Positions 1 through 8,226 are shown, counted from the first letter of the stretch. The stretch: DNA of 64,000 nucleotides from Verrucomicrobiales bacterium (GCA_029213065.1 JARGPH010000006.1:111898-175897); one strand, 5' to 3'. Program-made: numbers and translations. The notes: a model not told the origin generated them from the sequence alone.

Positions 1-92
1 GGCAGAAGCCGTCAACGCAGCCTTCCACCTCCCGGATAGTTTAAGGACTCCACGGCAATGCGCTAAGTCATCACCTGGAGAACCCAAAACCC

Positions 93-148
93 AAGATCCA
101 GAACCCAAGATCCAGAACCCAAGATCCAGAACCCAAGATCCAAGATCT
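93..148. repeat. 14-bp tandem repeat (aagatccagaaccc) with heptamer tail
   Basis: Three head-to-tail copies of the 14-mer aagatccagaaccc occupy 93-134. A half copy (aagatcc) and one more variant heptamer (aagatct) follow. The same heptamer in reverse complement (ggatctt) is repeated three times at 15020-15040, so this is a dispersed simple-repeat family. No gene is visible in 1-221. Confidence 0.85.
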
Positions 149-151
149 CAA

Positions 152-204
152 AATCCAACAGGGTCAAAAATCCAACAGGGTCAGGTCATCGACTCAACCC
201 TGTT
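152..204. repeat. Dispersed CCAACAGGGT repeat cluster
   Basis: Two direct copies of aatccaacagggtca lie at 152-166 and 169-183, followed by an inverted copy, caaccctgttc, at 194-204. The same core (ccaacaggg / ccctgttgg) recurs at 32583-32620 and 58552-58569, always outside genes at operon ends. Function unknown. Confidence 0.7.
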
Positions 205-221
205 CGATTCACACTCGAATC

Positions 222-1985
222 TTAATAGACGTCACGCTGGTAGCGCTTCTCTTTCTTAAGTGCGGCCACGTAGTCCTTGGCGTCTTCGGGAGATTTCTTT
301 CCGTGCTCAACGGCAATATCGATCAGTGCCTGATGGACGTCTTTGGCCATTTTGGTGGCGTCGCCGCAAACGTAGAAGTGTGCGCCCTCTTCGAGCCATT
401 TCCAGACATCAGCGCCCCGTTCGAGGAGTCGATCCTGAACGTAGATTTTCTCTTTCTGGTCACGTGAGAAGGCAGTGGTCAATTCGGTGAGGGTTCCGTC
501 TTCGAGGTGGTCGAGCCACTCGAGCTGATACAGAAAGTCATAGGAGAAATGCTGGTCTCCGAAGAAGAGCCAGTTCTTTCCTTTGGCCTCTGTTGCAGCG
601 CGTTCTTCAACGAAGGCGCGGAACGGGGCGATCCCGGTTCCGGGCCCTACCATGATGACAGGTGTCTCGCTGTTCTCAGGGAGACGGAAGTTTTTGTTGG
701 TGTGAAAGAAGACTTTTACGTTGTCTCCGATATTCACATCGTCTGCGATGTAGCAGGAACAGACACCGATGCGCTCCCTGCCGTGGGTTTCGTATCGTAC
801 CGCGGCGATAGTGAGGTCAACCTGGTCTTCGTGCGCTTTGATGCTCGATGCGATCGAGTAAAGTCTCGGATTGAGGGTGCGCAAAATTCCGGTAAAGGAT
901 TCGGCGTCCCACTTTTTGTAGGGATACTCTTCTAACAGATCAACCAGTTGGCGTCCGTAGATCCATGATTTGAGAGTGGTGCGTCCCTCTTCGTCGAGCA
1001 GTGTCTGAAGGTCTTTGTTACCGACGATGCCGTTGTATTTCAGGGCAATCGCAGGGCTGAGAGTGGTCACGTCGAAGTCTGACTTGAGAGCTTCCGCGAG
1101 CGTTTTTTCACCCAGCTTCGCGTTGGCGGTAAGGCCGGTCGCGGCGAGGACTGCTTCGATGTCGGCGTCGCGGTTTTCGGGGTAGATTCCGAGTGCGTCA
1201 CCGGGCTCGTAGGACAGTCCGCTTCCTTCGAGGGAAAGTTCGAGGTGGAGCGTTTCCTTGGCTGAGCCGGTTCCGTTGAGGACGATTTTGTCGAGCACTT
1301 CAGCGGAGTAGGGATTCTTTTTGTCGAACACAGCAGCACCGGGAATGACGCCTGTGACGGCCGCGGTCTCCGCGATGGATTCCTGTGTCGGGAAGGCGGC
1401 GAGAGCGCCCTTGAGCCAGGCTTCGAAGGTCGCTTCGTAGTCCACGTCGCAATCGGCGCGATCGTAAATGCGTTCGGCGCCGAGAACGGAGAGGCGCGTA
1501 TCGATGTCTTTGCCGATTTTACAAAAGTGCTCGTAGCTGGTGTCGCCGAGAGCGCAAACGGAGAACTTCACATTGGGGAGCTGCGGCATCGCATCGCTCA
1601 TGAACCCTTCGTAGTAGCCGGTCGCGGAATCTGGTGGATCGCCTTCTCCCCAGGTGCTGACGACGACGAGAAGGTTGTCAGCTTTGGCGAGGTCGGCCGG
1701 TTTCGCGTCGGCCATGTTGATCGCTTTGGCTTTGAAGGCTTTGGCTTTCTTGACAACCGTCGCGGCGAGATTCTCCGCGTTCCCTGACTCCGTTCCGTAG
1801 AGGACGACCAGAGATTGTTTTCCGGTTGCGGCTGGAATGGACAAAGCAGGGGCTCCTGCGCCTGAGCTGAGTCCGTAAAAGTAGCCGGAGAGCCAGAGTG
1901 CTTCGTCGCGACCAACGCCGAGCGCCAGTTGCTGTGCCATCGCGAGGCGTTCAGGAGGAATGGGAGATGAAGAGGTTTCGCTCAT
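222..1985 (-). CDS. cysJ: Sulfite reductase [NADPH] flavoprotein, alpha subunit
   Basis: This is the electron-donating subunit of assimilatory sulfite reductase, passing electrons from NADPH through FAD and FMN to the CysI haemoprotein. The 587-residue protein starts with a flavodoxin domain (FMN loop YGTESGN at residues 63-69, then STWGEGDPPDSA). A CPR-like FAD domain follows (PRLYSIASS, GVCSCY), then an NADPH-binding domain (VGPGTGIAPFRAF, YVCGDATKMA). It ends in RDVY, the aromatic C-terminus typical of CysJ. Length matches the family (about 600). It lies 22 bp downstream of cysI on the same strand, so the two are probably cotranscribed. Only the inverted order (cysI first) differs from E. 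coli. Reaction and partner are from family knowledge; motifs are seen directly. Confidence 0.96.
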   Translation of the reverse strand: MSETSSSPIPPERLAMAQQLALGVGRDEALWLSGYFYGLSSGAGAPALSIPAATGKQSLVVLYGTESGNAENLAATVVKKAKAFKAKAINMADAKPADLAKADNLLVVVSTWGEGDPPDSATGYYEGFMSDAMPQLPNVKFSVCALGDTSYEHFCKIGKDIDTRLSVLGAERIYDRADCDVDYEATFEAWLKGALAAFPTQESIAETAAVTGVIPGAAVFDKKNPYSAEVLDKIVLNGTGSAKETLHLELSLEGSGLSYEPGDALGIYPENRDADIEAVLAATGLTANAKLGEKTLAEALKSDFDVTTLSPAIALKYNGIVGNKDLQTLLDEEGRTTLKSWIYGRQLVDLLEEYPYKKWDAESFTGILRTLNPRLYSIASSIKAHEDQVDLTIAAVRYETHGRERIGVCSCYIADDVNIGDNVKVFFHTNKNFRLPENSETPVIMVGPGTGIAPFRAFVEERAATEAKGKNWLFFGDQHFSYDFLYQLEWLDHLEDGTLTELTTAFSRDQKEKIYVQDRLLERGADVWKWLEEGAHFYVCGDATKMAKDVHQALIDIAVEHGKKSPEDAKDYVAALKKEKRYQRDVY

Positions 1986-2007
1986 AAATTTCCAGTGGTG
2001 CGCAGTG

Positions 2008-3756
2008 TTAAACGGTGAGCTCTGGTGCTACAAAGTCTTTGTTGAAGTCGCGTCCGTGCATGGTCGCTTTGACATAGCCGTTGCGAATCACGAAGTCGCC
2101 GAAGCGTTCTCCGTCCTTCCGGTTTTTGGCGTAATCTTTGATGATAGGGCGGAGGATTTCAACGATCTCGGAGTCCTTGACGTTGGGCGCGTAGTGCGTG
2201 CTGAGTCGGTCGCCGCAAAAACCGCCACCGAGGTAAAGATTGTATTTTCCGGGGCCTCTTCCTACCAAACCGATCTCGGCGATGTAGGGACGGGCACATC
2301 CGTTCGGGCAACCGGTCATGCGAATCGTGATTGCATCGTGGCGCAGTCCAGCATCTTCAATCACTTCGTCGAGCTGGGTGATCAGGGATGGGAGATAGCG
2401 CTGTGATTCAGCAAGGGCGAGACCGCAGGTCGGCAGTGCCACGCAGGCCATCGAGTTCAGTCTCAGGGCGCTGCGCTCGTGGGCGTCGACCATCTTGTAT
2501 TTTTCAAGAAGGTCGGTGATGGTTTTCTTATCCTTCGGCGCGATGCTCGAAATAATCAGGTTCTGGTTCGCGGTGACGCGCATGTCGCCTTTGTGCACTT
2601 TCGCGATCTCGCGGATGCCGGTGCGCAGCTGATATTCCTCGGTGTCGTAGACGCGACCGTTTTCGACGAAGAGGGTGAAGTGCCAGTTCCCGCTCTGGTC
2701 TTCGATCCAGCCGTAGCGATCGCCGTTGCTGTCGAATTTGAAGTCGCGGGGTTTTTCGAGTTTCTTCCCGAGGAGTTTCTCCACTTCGTCGCGGAAGCCG
2801 TCGAGCCCCATCGTTTCGATCGTATATTTGAGGCGTGCGTTGGCGCGGACTTCGCGGTTGCCGTTGTCGCGTTGAACCCGGAGAACGGATTCGGCGACGG
2901 CGAGGCAGTCTTCCGGGGTGCAGAAACCGAGGACGTCGGCGAGGCGCGGGAAGGTCTCTTCGTTGCCGTGAGTCATTCCCATGCCGCCACCAACGGTGAC
3001 ATTGTAGCCGACGATTTTCTCGTTCTTATCGAGAATGGCAATGAACCCGAGATCGTGCGCAAAGATGTCGACATCATTGCTCGGTGGAACCGCGATGACG
3101 ATTTTGAACTTCCTTGGAAGGTAGTGCTTTCCGTAAATGGGCTCGTCGTCGTCGGCTTTCTCGCCAACGAGGTGCGGCCCGCGGGTGATTTTGATCTTTT
3201 CGCCAGTCGGATCGTCCAACCAGATTTCGTGGTAGGAAAGGGTGCGGGGACTGAGGTGATCGGAAAGGTTGCGGGAGAGTTCGATCACTTCAGGGTGAAC
3301 CTTCGACTGGTGCGGGTTCGGGTTGCACATCACGTTGCGGTTCACATCACCGCAAGCTGCAAGCGTATCGAGGAGCGCGTAGTTGATTTCCGCGATCGTC
3401 TTCTTGAGGTTGTTTTTAATGACCCCGTGAAACTGGAAGGTCTGACGTGTTGTCAGTTTAAGGGCACCATTGGCGTGCTCTCCGGCGATGCGATCCATCT
3501 CAAGCCACTGCTTTGTGGTCGCGACGCCCCCGGCCATGCGAACCCGGATCATGAATGAAAAGGCGGGCTCCAACTTCTTCTTACGACGCTCCTGGCGGAT
3601 GTCTCTATCGTCCTGTTGGTAGGTGCCGTGGAATTTGGTGAGCTGCTGGTCGTCCTTCGAAAGAGAGCCCGTCGCGGAATTCGCGAGGCCGTCGAGAATC
3701 GTTCCGCGGAGATAGTTGCTGGCATCTTTGATGCCTTCATTTGCTGATTTAGCCAT
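2008..3756 (-). CDS. cysI: Sulfite reductase [NADPH] haemoprotein, beta subunit
   Basis: Catalytic subunit that reduces sulfite to sulfide with six electrons on a sirohaem coupled to a 4Fe-4S cluster, in cytoplasmic cysteine biosynthesis. The 582-residue protein shows the cluster ligands in the expected spacing: C438-x5-C444 (MACVALPTC) and C483-x3-C487 (TGCPNGC). The downstream EIGLVGRGPGKYNLYLGG block is also present, as are two sirohaem-binding ferredoxin-like half repeats. First gene of cysI-cysJ, divergent from an Rrf2-type regulator whose start is 93 bp away. That arrangement suggests control by sulfur or redox status, although no operator could be assigned. No other sulfate-assimilation gene is present in the window. 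Confidence 0.97.
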   Translation of the reverse strand: MAKSANEGIKDASNYLRGTILDGLANSATGSLSKDDQQLTKFHGTYQQDDRDIRQERRKKKLEPAFSFMIRVRMAGGVATTKQWLEMDRIAGEHANGALKLTTRQTFQFHGVIKNNLKKTIAEINYALLDTLAACGDVNRNVMCNPNPHQSKVHPEVIELSRNLSDHLSPRTLSYHEIWLDDPTGEKIKITRGPHLVGEKADDDEPIYGKHYLPRKFKIVIAVPPSNDVDIFAHDLGFIAILDKNEKIVGYNVTVGGGMGMTHGNEETFPRLADVLGFCTPEDCLAVAESVLRVQRDNGNREVRANARLKYTIETMGLDGFRDEVEKLLGKKLEKPRDFKFDSNGDRYGWIEDQSGNWHFTLFVENGRVYDTEEYQLRTGIREIAKVHKGDMRVTANQNLIISSIAPKDKKTITDLLEKYKMVDAHERSALRLNSMACVALPTCGLALAESQRYLPSLITQLDEVIEDAGLRHDAITIRMTGCPNGCARPYIAEIGLVGRGPGKYNLYLGGGFCGDRLSTHYAPNVKDSEIVEILRPIIKDYAKNRKDGERFGDFVIRNGYVKATMHGRDFNKDFVAPELTV

Positions 3757-3849
3757 GAGTCACGTAGGGTGTGAGGAGGAAACTCTAATGATTTTAAAGT
3801 TGCGTCGCTTACTAAGGTATTGTATTTCCTGTTTCGCAAGCCCTTTTTA

Positions 3850-4269
3850 ATGCGCCTACCCTTAAAGACTGAATATGCGTGTCAGGTGCTGGCACAACTC
3901 GCGCGAACCTACGCGGAGGACCGCGTTCGGCAAGTTGAAGAACTGGCCAAACTGGAGGAATTGTCCCCGAACTATCTCGTTCAGATACTTACGAAGCTTC
4001 GCCAGGCCGGTTTGGTCATCAGTCGGAGGGGGAAAAACGGAGGCTATCTCCTCGCGAGGCATCCCGATGAGATCAGTCTCGCTGAAATTGCGATCGCGAT
4101 GGAAGGCGGCGATTTGATCGAGGCGAGCCCGGGAAATGGCGGCGCTTCCGCCAAAGCGGTGCACGATGCGTGGGTGCGGGCCAACGATGCCCTTCACGCC
4201 AGCTGCGAAGGGATTTCCCTGTCCGAACTGATTCCTGAAGACAGCGACGCGGGAGATTGGGTTATTTGA
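3850..4269 (+). CDS. Rrf2-family transcriptional regulator
   Basis: Small winged-helix repressor of the Rrf2 family (CymR/IscR/NsrR group). From the ATG at 3850 the 139-residue protein opens MRLPLKTEYACQVLAQLA, the classic Rrf2 N-terminus; the in-frame start at 3820 would add ten unlikely residues. The recognition region LSPNYLVQILTKLRQAGLVISRRGKNGGY is typical, including the GxxGGY wing. The three closely spaced cysteines that hold a 2Fe-2S cluster in IscR and NsrR are absent (only two scattered Cys). That makes a CymR-like, cluster-free sensor more likely. Being divergent from cysIJ, it is a reasonable candidate regulator of sulfite reduction. The target is inference. Confidence 0.9.
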   Translation: MRLPLKTEYACQVLAQLARTYAEDRVRQVEELAKLEELSPNYLVQILTKLRQAGLVISRRGKNGGYLLARHPDEISLAEIAIAMEGGDLIEASPGNGGASAKAVHDAWVRANDALHASCEGISLSELIPEDSDAGDWVI

Positions 4270-4279
4270 AATAGCAGCG

Positions 4280-4300
4280 TTGGATATTTAAAATATCCAA
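4280..4300. promoter_or_regulatory. 21-bp palindrome, candidate operator of the NTase/wHTH module
   Basis: Two perfect 10-bp arms, ttggatattt and aaatatccaa, flank one central base. It lies between the Rrf2 stop codon and the nucleotidyltransferase start at 4343. The AT-rich arms, the one-base centre and the lack of a clean U-tract argue for a dimeric repressor site rather than a terminator. The downstream winged-helix protein is the obvious candidate ligand, by analogy with autoregulated AbiE-type operons. Confidence 0.55.
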
Positions 4301-4342
4301 TTTGGTTGTTTTAAGTGTCTCATTAGTGTGGTATTTTGCCGC

Positions 4343-4921
4343 ATGATGGAACGTGAAAGACTGAGATCCCTGCTCCAGTTGTTGGGGGACTTTATGGATG
4401 CCGAGGGAACGCCAGATCTTCGATTGGTGGTTTCAGGTGGGGCTGCGTTGATCGCCAATGGGATTGTTGATCGATCGACGCATGATTTGGACGTGTTTGC
4501 ACAGCGCGAGATGGAAGGCGATCTTAAGGCCGGGAATCCTCTCCCTGATTGGTTCCTCAGTTTGGTAAAGCGGGTCGCAAAGCAGGAGGCGTTGCCCGAA
4601 AATTGGATTAACTCCGCGACATCGCTGGTGATGGATCTCTTGTCGATTTTGCCATCCCGGTGTTTACAAAACCTCGAAGAACGTGCCTTCGGGAACAGGC
4701 TCAGAGTGAGCTTCTTGAAAAGAGAGGCTCAGATTTTCTTGAAAGTTTATGCCTATTTCGGGCGCGTTGAGGAAAGAGACAGAGTCGATTTGAAGGCGCT
4801 TTCGCCGAGTTCAGAAGAACTTGAAATGGCCCTTCGCTGGGTGTTGGAGCATGATTTGGTCGGGGAGATTCAAATACGAGCCGCTCGCCGGGAACTGGAG
4901 GAATTTATCGATGAAAACTGA
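4343..4921 (+). CDS. AbiEii/DUF6036-like nucleotidyltransferase
   Basis: A 192-residue polymerase-beta-superfamily nucleotidyltransferase resembling the DUF6036/AbiEii group. The core motif is visible as SGGAALIANG (GG at residues 32-33) followed by RSTHDLDVF, with the DLD metal-binding pair at 48-50. A later K-x-D-like segment (RDRVDLKALSPSSEEL) fits the C-terminal helix of the family. In AbiE systems the NTase is the toxin; here activity and target are unknown. I chose ATG 4343 over the GTG at 4328. Its last 11 bp overlap the winged-helix gene, so the two are translationally linked. Base composition looks lower in GC than flanking genes, a hint of transfer. Confidence 0.72.
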   Translation: MMERERLRSLLQLLGDFMDAEGTPDLRLVVSGGAALIANGIVDRSTHDLDVFAQREMEGDLKAGNPLPDWFLSLVKRVAKQEALPENWINSATSLVMDLLSILPSRCLQNLEERAFGNRLRVSFLKREAQIFLKVYAYFGRVEERDRVDLKALSPSSEELEMALRWVLEHDLVGEIQIRAARRELEEFIDEN

Positions 4922-5912
4922 GCAGTTTAGCCATTTTTCAAAACGCTACCGTGAAGCGATTACGTCTCGCTTGTGGGATCAATGGGTGGCTATTGGTGCT
5001 GGTGGGTATTCGTCTAAGGGGCAAGCGGTGACGTGGTGCGTCGATCCTGAAGCGTTGATACTCGCGTCGTCCCGGCTTTTTCAGTATGAGCCTCGATTGA
5101 GAGATTCCGCCCTCGAATGGATTCTCACCTTCTCTGATTTTCTAAGTATTGCCCGAATCAAGCGGATGCAAGCTGACTACGGATTTGGAGATGCTGAAGC
5201 GATGGCTGGACTTGCCTCAAGTATTCTCGCGACTAATCCCAGCTTGAGATCCTGGCAGAGCATTGAAAAATGGAAGGACTCTTCCGTGGTTGCTGAAGCG
5301 GTGCCCTTTCATAGGCGTGGTATTGCTCCCATTTCCATATTCCGGGGCACCGGGCAACTGGTCTTGAAATTCAGGGCTTTGTTTGGAGTGACCTCAAGAG
5401 TTGAGATCTTGATTTGGATGTATCAGAGAGGCGATTGCGGACTGAGTGAAATTGCTTCCGAGACCGCATGGTTTCGGAAAACAGTGCAGAAAACGGTTAC
5501 AGATATGGCACTCTCCGGATTGGTTCAGGAGGCCGAATCCTCTGACCGACGTAAGGAATACTTTATGCCGACAAGCCCCTGGGTTGAGTTGTTTCCGAAG
5601 GGCTTTTCAATCCAGCGACGGGTGAGTCAGCAATTTCTCTACTCCGGTGTCTTTCAATTGCTGTCGACGTTGGATCGCGGAGCTTTTCAGCCACTTTCAG
5701 AGGAGGTGGGAAGACTTTTGCTCAGCGAGGCGTTGGCAGAGAGTTACCGGAATCACCAGCGGGCGAGGCGGTCGGAATTGCGGGTGTCAAATCCGGAGGA
5801 GAGCCTTGTGGAAGCGTTGGAATTGCTTGTCTCGGATGCCGAGTGCGGGGAAGTGTGGCCAGCGAGGTCCTTTGAAGTGAATCCTTCGCAGGTGAAGTTT
5901 GTGACGACATGA
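4911..5912 (+). CDS. Winged-helix protein partnered with the nucleotidyltransferase
   Basis: A 333-residue protein that I do not recognise as a named family. Residues about 157-228 look like a MarR/ArsR-type winged helix: a helix around SRVEILIWMYQ, a helix-turn-helix in LSEIASETAWFRKTVQKTVTDMALSGLV, and a wing with charged residues (ESSDRRKEYFM). The N-terminal 150 residues and C-terminal 100 residues are mostly helical by eye, with no signal peptide or membrane segment. ATG 4911 lies inside the upstream NTase gene (11-bp overlap). The pairing resembles AbiEi/AbiEii, but the order is reversed and the protein is longer. It may act as antitoxin and repressor of the operon; that role is inference. 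Confidence 0.6.
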   Translation: MKTEQFSHFSKRYREAITSRLWDQWVAIGAGGYSSKGQAVTWCVDPEALILASSRLFQYEPRLRDSALEWILTFSDFLSIARIKRMQADYGFGDAEAMAGLASSILATNPSLRSWQSIEKWKDSSVVAEAVPFHRRGIAPISIFRGTGQLVLKFRALFGVTSRVEILIWMYQRGDCGLSEIASETAWFRKTVQKTVTDMALSGLVQEAESSDRRKEYFMPTSPWVELFPKGFSIQRRVSQQFLYSGVFQLLSTLDRGAFQPLSEEVGRLLLSEALAESYRNHQRARRSELRVSNPEESLVEALELLVSDAECGEVWPARSFEVNPSQVKFVTT

Positions 5913-5993
5913 AATTGTCGGCGCTGGATAACCGCAATCGAGTGACTTCCTTTCCGGTATTGCCTCTCTCGCATCTGGTGGCACCGTAGCAAC

Positions 5994-6683
5994 ATGCAGA
6001 TTTTCATTTTGATCTTCATGATTGCTCTCGCGATCACGATGTGGGGGCAGAGCCGCTTTCGGAAGATCTATGGTCAGGAATTGGAATTTACGATCGCGTC
6101 CCGGATCACAGGAGCCGAACTCGTCGAGAAAATGCTCGCCCGTGTCGGGATCGACAATGTATCGGTCGTGAAAGGGCGCGGGATTCTTGATGACTTCTAC
6201 TCGCCTGAGAGGCGGCAAATTTCCCTTTCTCCTCAGCATTTTGGCGCCTCATCATTCGCCGCTCTCGGGATGGCTGCGCAGCAGGCCGGAAAGGCGATCC
6301 AGCACGTCGAGGGGCACAAGCCGCTCTTCTGGCGGACCACGGTGATTCGCTGGACGGTCTACCTGAGCCTGCCGCTCATCGTCATCGGGCTGGTGACACT
6401 GGCGCTGGGAATGACGAAGACCCTTTTCCCCATGGTTCTTCTGATCTGGTCACTGATTGCTTTCTGGAATGTCGCGACCATTCCCACCGAGCTCGATGCC
6501 GGCGAACGGGCCAAGCGGGTCCTCGAAGACTTGAGAGTTTTCAAAAACCTCGATGAGCGCGTCGGTGTGGAACGGGTTATGGGTGCCGCGAGCACTGCTT
6601 ATCTCGATGGGTTCTCAGTCCTAACGGGATGGGCCTCGCGGATGTTTTTTCCGTGGTATCGCAAGCAATCAAGCTCGGAGTAA
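5994..6683 (+). CDS. YugP-like (Zn_peptidase_2) membrane protein lacking the HExxH zinc site
   Basis: 229 residues with an N-terminal membrane helix (about 2-18) and a pair of helices around 118-160, the layout of YugP-type neutral zinc metallopeptidases. Sequence around the active site aligns well: the family has AAHEVGHAxQHxEGY, this protein has AAQQAGKAIQHVEGH at residues 94-108. Both zinc-binding histidines and the catalytic glutamate of HExxH are replaced (Q96, Q97, K100). The downstream acidic position (IPTELDAGERA) is kept. The reading frame is intact with no sign of decay, so it looks like a maintained inactive homologue, perhaps a scaffold or membrane regulator. No obvious operon partner; the next gene is 178 bp away. 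Confidence 0.75.
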   Translation: MQIFILIFMIALAITMWGQSRFRKIYGQELEFTIASRITGAELVEKMLARVGIDNVSVVKGRGILDDFYSPERRQISLSPQHFGASSFAALGMAAQQAGKAIQHVEGHKPLFWRTTVIRWTVYLSLPLIVIGLVTLALGMTKTLFPMVLLIWSLIAFWNVATIPTELDAGERAKRVLEDLRVFKNLDERVGVERVMGAASTAYLDGFSVLTGWASRMFFPWYRKQSSSE

Positions 6684-6861
6684 GTGGCAGAGTGTCGGTG
6701 AATGTTTTGCAAGATGCCGGTTTCGGGGATGCAAATTGAACGGGTCTGCGGGTTCGTACGAAGAGTCTTACGGTGAGGGTATTTTTATAACTTGCTCAGG
6801 TAGAGTGGGTTGGTGTTGGTTTTCGGTGGGTGGCATGTGGGCTGCGTAATAGAGAGTCGCT

Positions 6862-7368
6862 ATGATAACAAATCTATACGACCTCTATATTCACGAAATT
6901 AAAGACCTGCACAGCGCCGAGACTCAGATCCTGGCGGCTCTGCCAAAGCTCGCCGCACGGGCGACGTGCGAAGATCTCAAGAAAGCTTTCGAGAGTCACA
7001 TTGATGAAACCCGGGAGCAGTTGAACCGGTTGAACACCATTCTCGGAAACCGCAATGAGCGGGCGGGGAATGACGTTTGCGAAGCAACTCGCGGTCTCAT
7101 CAAGGAGGGCGAATCGCTCATTGCCGACATGGCCGGGGACGTCGTCGATGCTGGACTGATCGCGGCTGCTCAGAGAATTGAGCACTACGAAATTGCCGGT
7201 TATGGAACTGCGAAAGAATATGCGTCCGTTCTCGATTTCGACGACGATGTTAAACTGCTCGACGAAACTCTCGAAGAGGAAGCCGGTGCGAACGATAAGC
7301 TGAACAAGCTCGCGATGGGCGGGTTCTTCAGCAAAGGGGCCAATAAAGATGCCCTCGTTAACGCATAA
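6862..7368 (+). CDS. DUF892 (YciE/YciF-like) ferritin-like protein
   Basis: A 168-residue helical protein of the DUF892 family, which folds as a ferritin-like four-helix bundle and is often linked to stress responses. The characteristic start (LYDLYIHEIKDLHSAETQIL) and the repeated E...H/E pattern are seen: SHIDETREQLNRL, then AAQRIEHYEIAGYGTAKEYA, then LDETLEEEAGANDKL. These acidic and His positions could bind a di-metal centre. Monocistronic, ending 34 bp before a strong bidirectional terminator. Biochemical function is not established for the family. Confidence 0.9.
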   Translation: MITNLYDLYIHEIKDLHSAETQILAALPKLAARATCEDLKKAFESHIDETREQLNRLNTILGNRNERAGNDVCEATRGLIKEGESLIADMAGDVVDAGLIAAAQRIEHYEIAGYGTAKEYASVLDFDDDVKLLDETLEEEAGANDKLNKLAMGGFFSKGANKDALVNA

Positions 7369-7402
7369 TTTCAGACCCTCACACTCGTCAATTAATTGAC
7401 GG

Positions 7403-7432
7403 AAAAGGCCTTCCTTCGGGAAGGCCTTTTTT
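7403..7432. terminator. Bidirectional rho-independent terminator
   Basis: A perfect 12-bp stem (aaaaggccttcc / ggaaggcctttt) closes on a stable TTCG tetraloop at 7415-7418 and has a T run on each strand. It serves the DUF892 gene on the plus strand and the DUF1080 gene on the minus strand, whose TGA ends at 7432 against the hairpin. Confidence 0.93.
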
Positions 7433-8151
7433 CAGTCCAGGGACGTGAGCTTGATGTCTTTGAACCAGACGTATTGACCGTGGTTCTGGAGGCCGATGAA
7501 ACCTCTCTTCGGCTTGTCTTTGATCGCGACTTTGAATTTATTGGTCGTGCCGTCGGGGTTTTTGCCAACTTCGGGCCAGTCGTTGACGTCGACATTGAAG
7601 GTCTCGACTCCGTTGATGTGGCAGACGATGTTCGGGCCGACTGCCTTGAGGGTGAGGGTATCCCACTCGCCGACGGGATTTGCCGGATCGGCGGTCGGGG
7701 CGATGCCGTCATAGAAGGAGCCGTTCCGCTTTCGTGGCTCTTTGACGCCGTGGGTTTTCTGAAATCCGACGTTGTCCATGAGCTGGACTTCGAACCCCTG
7801 ATGGACGGAATCCTCTTTGGTGGAGCGGTAGAAAATACCACTGTTGGCCCCTTCAGAGAGTTTGTAGGAGAGGGACAGTTCGAAGTCGCTGTATTCGCCT
7901 TTGGCCCAGATATCACCGAGGCTCTTGAGCTTTTTCTCCCCGTTTTTGGTCGTCACTTCCTTCATGTTGCAGGTGAGCGCGCCGTCGGAATCGATCTTCC
8001 AGCTGCCTTCGGGGAAATCCCAGGCATCGAGATTGCTGCCGTCGAAAAGAATCTTTGTATCGGCTGAGGTTGATGTCTCCGTGACTTGTTCTTCGACACA
8101 GCCTGAGAGGAGCAGCGCAGCGGCGAGGGCGGAAAGGGTGAGCTTCATCAT
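7432..8151 (-). CDS. DUF1080 (3-keto-disaccharide hydrolase-like) lipoprotein
   Basis: A 239-residue exported lipoprotein. The N-terminus MMKLTLSALAAALLLSGC carries a lipobox (LSGC, Cys18). The rest is a DUF1080 concanavalin-like beta-sandwich: ILFDGSNLDAWDF, SGIFYRSTKEDSVHQGFEVQLMDN, a GSFYDGIAPTADPANPVGEWDTLTLKAVG segment and a final RGFIGLQNHGQYVWFKDIKL. This family is expanded in Verrucomicrobia and Planctomycetes, and some members hydrolyse 3-keto-glycosides. The substrate here is unknown. Monocistronic, ending at a shared terminator. Confidence 0.9.
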   Translation of the reverse strand: MMKLTLSALAAALLLSGCVEEQVTETSTSADTKILFDGSNLDAWDFPEGSWKIDSDGALTCNMKEVTTKNGEKKLKSLGDIWAKGEYSDFELSLSYKLSEGANSGIFYRSTKEDSVHQGFEVQLMDNVGFQKTHGVKEPRKRNGSFYDGIAPTADPANPVGEWDTLTLKAVGPNIVCHINGVETFNVDVNDWPEVGKNPDGTTNKFKVAIKDKPKRGFIGLQNHGQYVWFKDIKLTSLD

Positions 8152-8226
8152 CGTGAAGCGATACCGCTGCGGGCCCGCAGTGTCAATGGAGCGGCGGGAT
8201 TGCGGAGTGATGCTAATTAAGAAGTT

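Noticed and set aside
2479..3558. Long plus-strand open frame opposite cysI (359 codons)
   Set aside because: Lies wholly inside cysI on the other strand; high-GC codon bias opens antisense frames. No family motif and the translation is a mirror of the cysI codons.
3820..3849. Upstream start for the Rrf2 gene
   Set aside because: The family N-terminus begins at 3850; the ten extra residues have no counterpart in Rrf2 proteins.
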